Of a stretch of 64,000 nucleotides of DNA, positions 62,556 through 64,000 are shown piece by piece. The notes under the pieces are model-generated. The model made no database searches, was not told where the DNA came from, and was given only the letters and a program-made list of their open reading frames with translations. This stretch comes from Streptomyces sp. Je 1-369 (GTDB lineage Bacteria; Actinomycetota; Actinomycetes; Streptomycetales; Streptomycetaceae): positions 8,730,515 through 8,794,514 of the forward strand of contig NZ_CP101750.1 of assembly GCF_026810505.1 (NCBI RefSeq), written 5' to 3'. The first letter of the stretch is position 1; the number at the start of each line of letters is the position of its first letter. The translations under genes were made by a program, and so were the position numbers.

Positions 62556-63317
62556 ATGAGCCACATACCGTCACCGGCACTGCTGGAGCCCTTGACCGCC
62601 CTGCCCGAGACCGCCCGCCCCACCGAGCCGGGCACCCCGGCCCCGGCCCGCGCACCCACCGGCCAGCGCATCCTGGTGGTGGACGGCGACGCCGCCCTGG
62701 CCGGCTCCCTCACCGCCCAGCTGCGCCGCCACGGCCACGACCCCGTCGGCGTCCGGCACGGCCAAGCGGCCCTGCACGCCTACGAGGACGCCGAACTGGT
62801 CCTCCTCGACCTGGACCTGCCCGACCTGGACGGCCTGGAGGTGTGCCGCGCCATCCGCGAGGTCAGCCGCATCCCCATCATCATCGTCACCGCCCGCCGC
62901 TGCGAACTCGACTGCGTGCTCGGCCTGCACGCGGGCGCCGACGACTACGTCACCAAGCCCTACGGGCTGCGCGAACTCATCGCCCGTATCGAAGCGGTCA
63001 TGCGCCGCACCCGCTGGCAGCCCGCCGCGGCCCGGGAGATGGACCTGGGCCGGCTGCGCATCGACGTCGACTCCCGCCAGGTCACCGTCGACGACGAGCC
63101 CGTCGCCCTGACCCGCAAGGAATTCGACCTGCTGTGCCTGCTGGCCGCCCAGCCCGACACGGTCATCCCGCGCAAGCAGCTCCTGCAACAGGTGTGGGGC
63201 GACTCCTGGTCGCGCCGCACCATCGACACCCACGTCAGCAGCCTGCGCGGAAAACTCGGCGGCAACGGCTGGGTCGTCACCGTACGCGGCGTCGGCTTCC
63301 GACTCGGCACCGGCTGA
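62556..63317 (+). CDS. OmpR/PhoB-type response regulator (JadR1/AlpT-like, atypical acidic pocket)
   Basis: 253 aa with a ~35-residue Pro/Thr leader. Receiver domain: ILVVDGDAALAGSL (the DD acidic pair reads D43-G44-D45), phospho-acceptor Asp85 in LVLLDLDLPDLDG, Thr112 and Lys134 (YVTKPYG). The C-terminal winged helix shows LTRKEFDLLCLLAAQPDTVI and VWGDSWSRRTIDTHVSSLRGKL. No histidine kinase is encoded next to it. JadR1-type regulators of angucycline clusters are atypical and bind the end product. This is the second likely pathway regulator. Confidence 0.88.
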   Translation: MSHIPSPALLEPLTALPETARPTEPGTPAPARAPTGQRILVVDGDAALAGSLTAQLRRHGHDPVGVRHGQAALHAYEDAELVLLDLDLPDLDGLEVCRAIREVSRIPIIIVTARRCELDCVLGLHAGADDYVTKPYGLRELIARIEAVMRRTRWQPAAAREMDLGRLRIDVDSRQVTVDDEPVALTRKEFDLLCLLAAQPDTVIPRKQLLQQVWGDSWSRRTIDTHVSSLRGKLGGNGWVVTVRGVGFRLGTG

Positions 63318-63743
63318 CCCCAACCCCACCCACACCCCACACCGCCCGAGCCCGCGCCCGCCCGAGCCCGCACCACACCCCACACCCGCCCGCCCGAGCC
63401 CGCCCGCCGCACCCCACTCGCACTGACCGCACCGTCCGAGCCCGCGGCCCGCCCCGCCCGAGCCCGCACAGCACCGAACCCGCACTGACCGCACCGCACC
63501 GCACGCACCGCGCGAGCACGCGGCACGCACCCGCACAGCACCACACCCGCACCGCGCGAGCCTTGCGAGCACGCGGCCCGCACCCCGCGACTACGCCGCC
63601 CACGAGCACGCCACCCACACCCCGCGAGTACGCCGAACCCACGCCCGAACCCGCACCGCGCCCGAACCCGAACCTGCACCGCCCCGCCCCGCACAAGCCC
63701 TCCCACCCCGCCGGCAGCGGCGCCGAACAGCCCTGGAGCACCC
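63318..63743. repeat. C-rich low-complexity region with CCCGAGCCCGC/GCACGC repeats
   Basis: 426 nt without a gene. The plus strand is dominated by short degenerate units (CCCGCCCGAGCCCGCAC and GCACGCGGCCCGCAC types) and has few G-runs, giving marked strand asymmetry. It separates the response regulator from the multicopper oxidase. No promoter could be recognised in it. Confidence 0.7.
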
Positions 63744-64000
63744 ATGATCACCCGACGCAGTGCCCTGAGCGTCACGCTCGCCACCGGCGGAGCGGCGCTC
63801 ACCGGCGCCGGCCTCACCCCGCTGCTCGCCGCCCACGTCCGCGCCCAGCCCACCACCGCCAACGCCCCCGCGCCACCGGGGACCGTGGCCAAGTTCCAGC
63901 GCCCCATGCCCCTGCTCCCCGAGAAGAAACCCGCGGGCCGCACCGGAACATCCGACGTGTACGTGATGACCATGAAGCCCGCCCGCGCCCAGATCCTGCC
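63744..64000 (+). CDS. multicopper oxidase, N-terminal part with Tat signal (3' end outside window)
   Basis: The frame is open from an ATG (GGAG upstream) to the end of the window: 85 residues. The N-terminus MITRRSALSVTLATGGAALT has the twin-arginine pattern followed by a hydrophobic stretch, so export in folded form is expected. The mature start (VAKFQRPMPLLPEKKPAG, then SDVYVMTMKPARAQIL) matches the N-terminus of CotA/bilirubin-oxidase/phenoxazinone-synthase-like multicopper oxidases. The copper ligands lie beyond the window. Such enzymes can couple or oxidise phenols outside the cell, for example in polyketide dimerisation. Confidence 0.72.
   Translation, partial: MITRRSALSVTLATGGAALTGAGLTPLLAAHVRAQPTTANAPAPPGTVAKFQRPMPLLPEKKPAGRTGTSDVYVMTMKPARAQIL

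Overview
The window reads as a high-GC actinomycete chromosome, most likely Streptomyces. The codon third positions are very GC-rich, GTG starts and 1-4 nt start/stop overlaps are common, and there are many Streptomyces-type small families plus a mycothiol-type DsbA protein. No rRNA, tRNA, CRISPR array or insertion sequence was recognised.

Layout. (1) 1-18.9 kb looks like ordinary chromosomal content: a CrtI-like flavoprotein and an SDR, a PHP-domain protein, a three-subunit molybdenum hydroxylase operon (PaoABC-like), a GAF/ANTAR regulator, a DsbB-like membrane pair, a GNAT protein, a frameshifted membrane gene, a GbsR/MarR-type regulator divergent from a DUF4097 + DrrA/DrrB-like ABC exporter operon, a mycothiol nitroreductase-like DsbA protein, HemG and an alpha/beta hydrolase. 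(2) 18.9-36.1 kb is accessory. A minus-strand operon (SDR, Rieske ferredoxin, class I glutamine amidotransferase-like hydrolase, flavin hydroxylase, NmrA-like protein) is followed by an AhpD-like protein, a sulfotransferase, a secreted hydrolase with an Asp nucleophile, then a long plus-strand operon of two paralogous flavin hydroxylases, cysC-cysD-cysN (PAPS synthesis) and a sulfonate/nitrate-type ABC importer. (3) 36.2-38.9 kb holds a StrR/NovG-like (ParB-fold) activator and small genes. (4) 39.1-50.8 kb is a type II PKS core in angucycline order: flavin hydroxylase, tandem-ABM ring-opening oxygenase (AlpJ/JadG/GilOII-like), TcmI-family cyclase, KS-alpha, KS-beta, ACP, ketoreductase, didomain aromatase/cyclase, two more flavin hydroxylases and a hydrolase. 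(5) 50.8-55.3 kb has an ECF41/SigJ-type sigma factor, an MMPL exporter, a CxxC AhpD-like protein and a VOC protein. (6) 55.5-62.5 kb carries the gene set shared by fosfazinomycin and kinamycin pathways for making a glutamyl-carried (acetyl)hydrazine: 2[4Fe-4S] ferredoxin, a conserved 656-aa protein, amidase, glutamine-synthetase-like ligase, adenylosuccinate-lyase-like enzyme and acetyltransferase. (7) An OmpR-type, JadR1-like regulator and the start of a Tat-exported multicopper oxidase close the window.

Synthesis (inference). The PKS, the ring-opening oxygenase and the hydrazine set together predict a kinamycin/lomaiviticin/fluostatin-type benzofluorene carrying a hydrazide or diazo group. 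What looks unusual is a complete sulfate-activation and sulfonate-import block co-directional with tailoring oxygenases, plus a sulfotransferase, so a sulfated or sulfonated product is a reasonable hypothesis. Two regulatory codes can be read directly. Inverted repeats matching the StrR/NovG consensus (GTTCRACTG-N11-CRGTYGAAC) lie in front of the accessory operons, and three near-identical ECF41-type promoters (TGTCACA-N16-CGTC) lie in front of the sulfotransferase, MMPL and AhpD genes.
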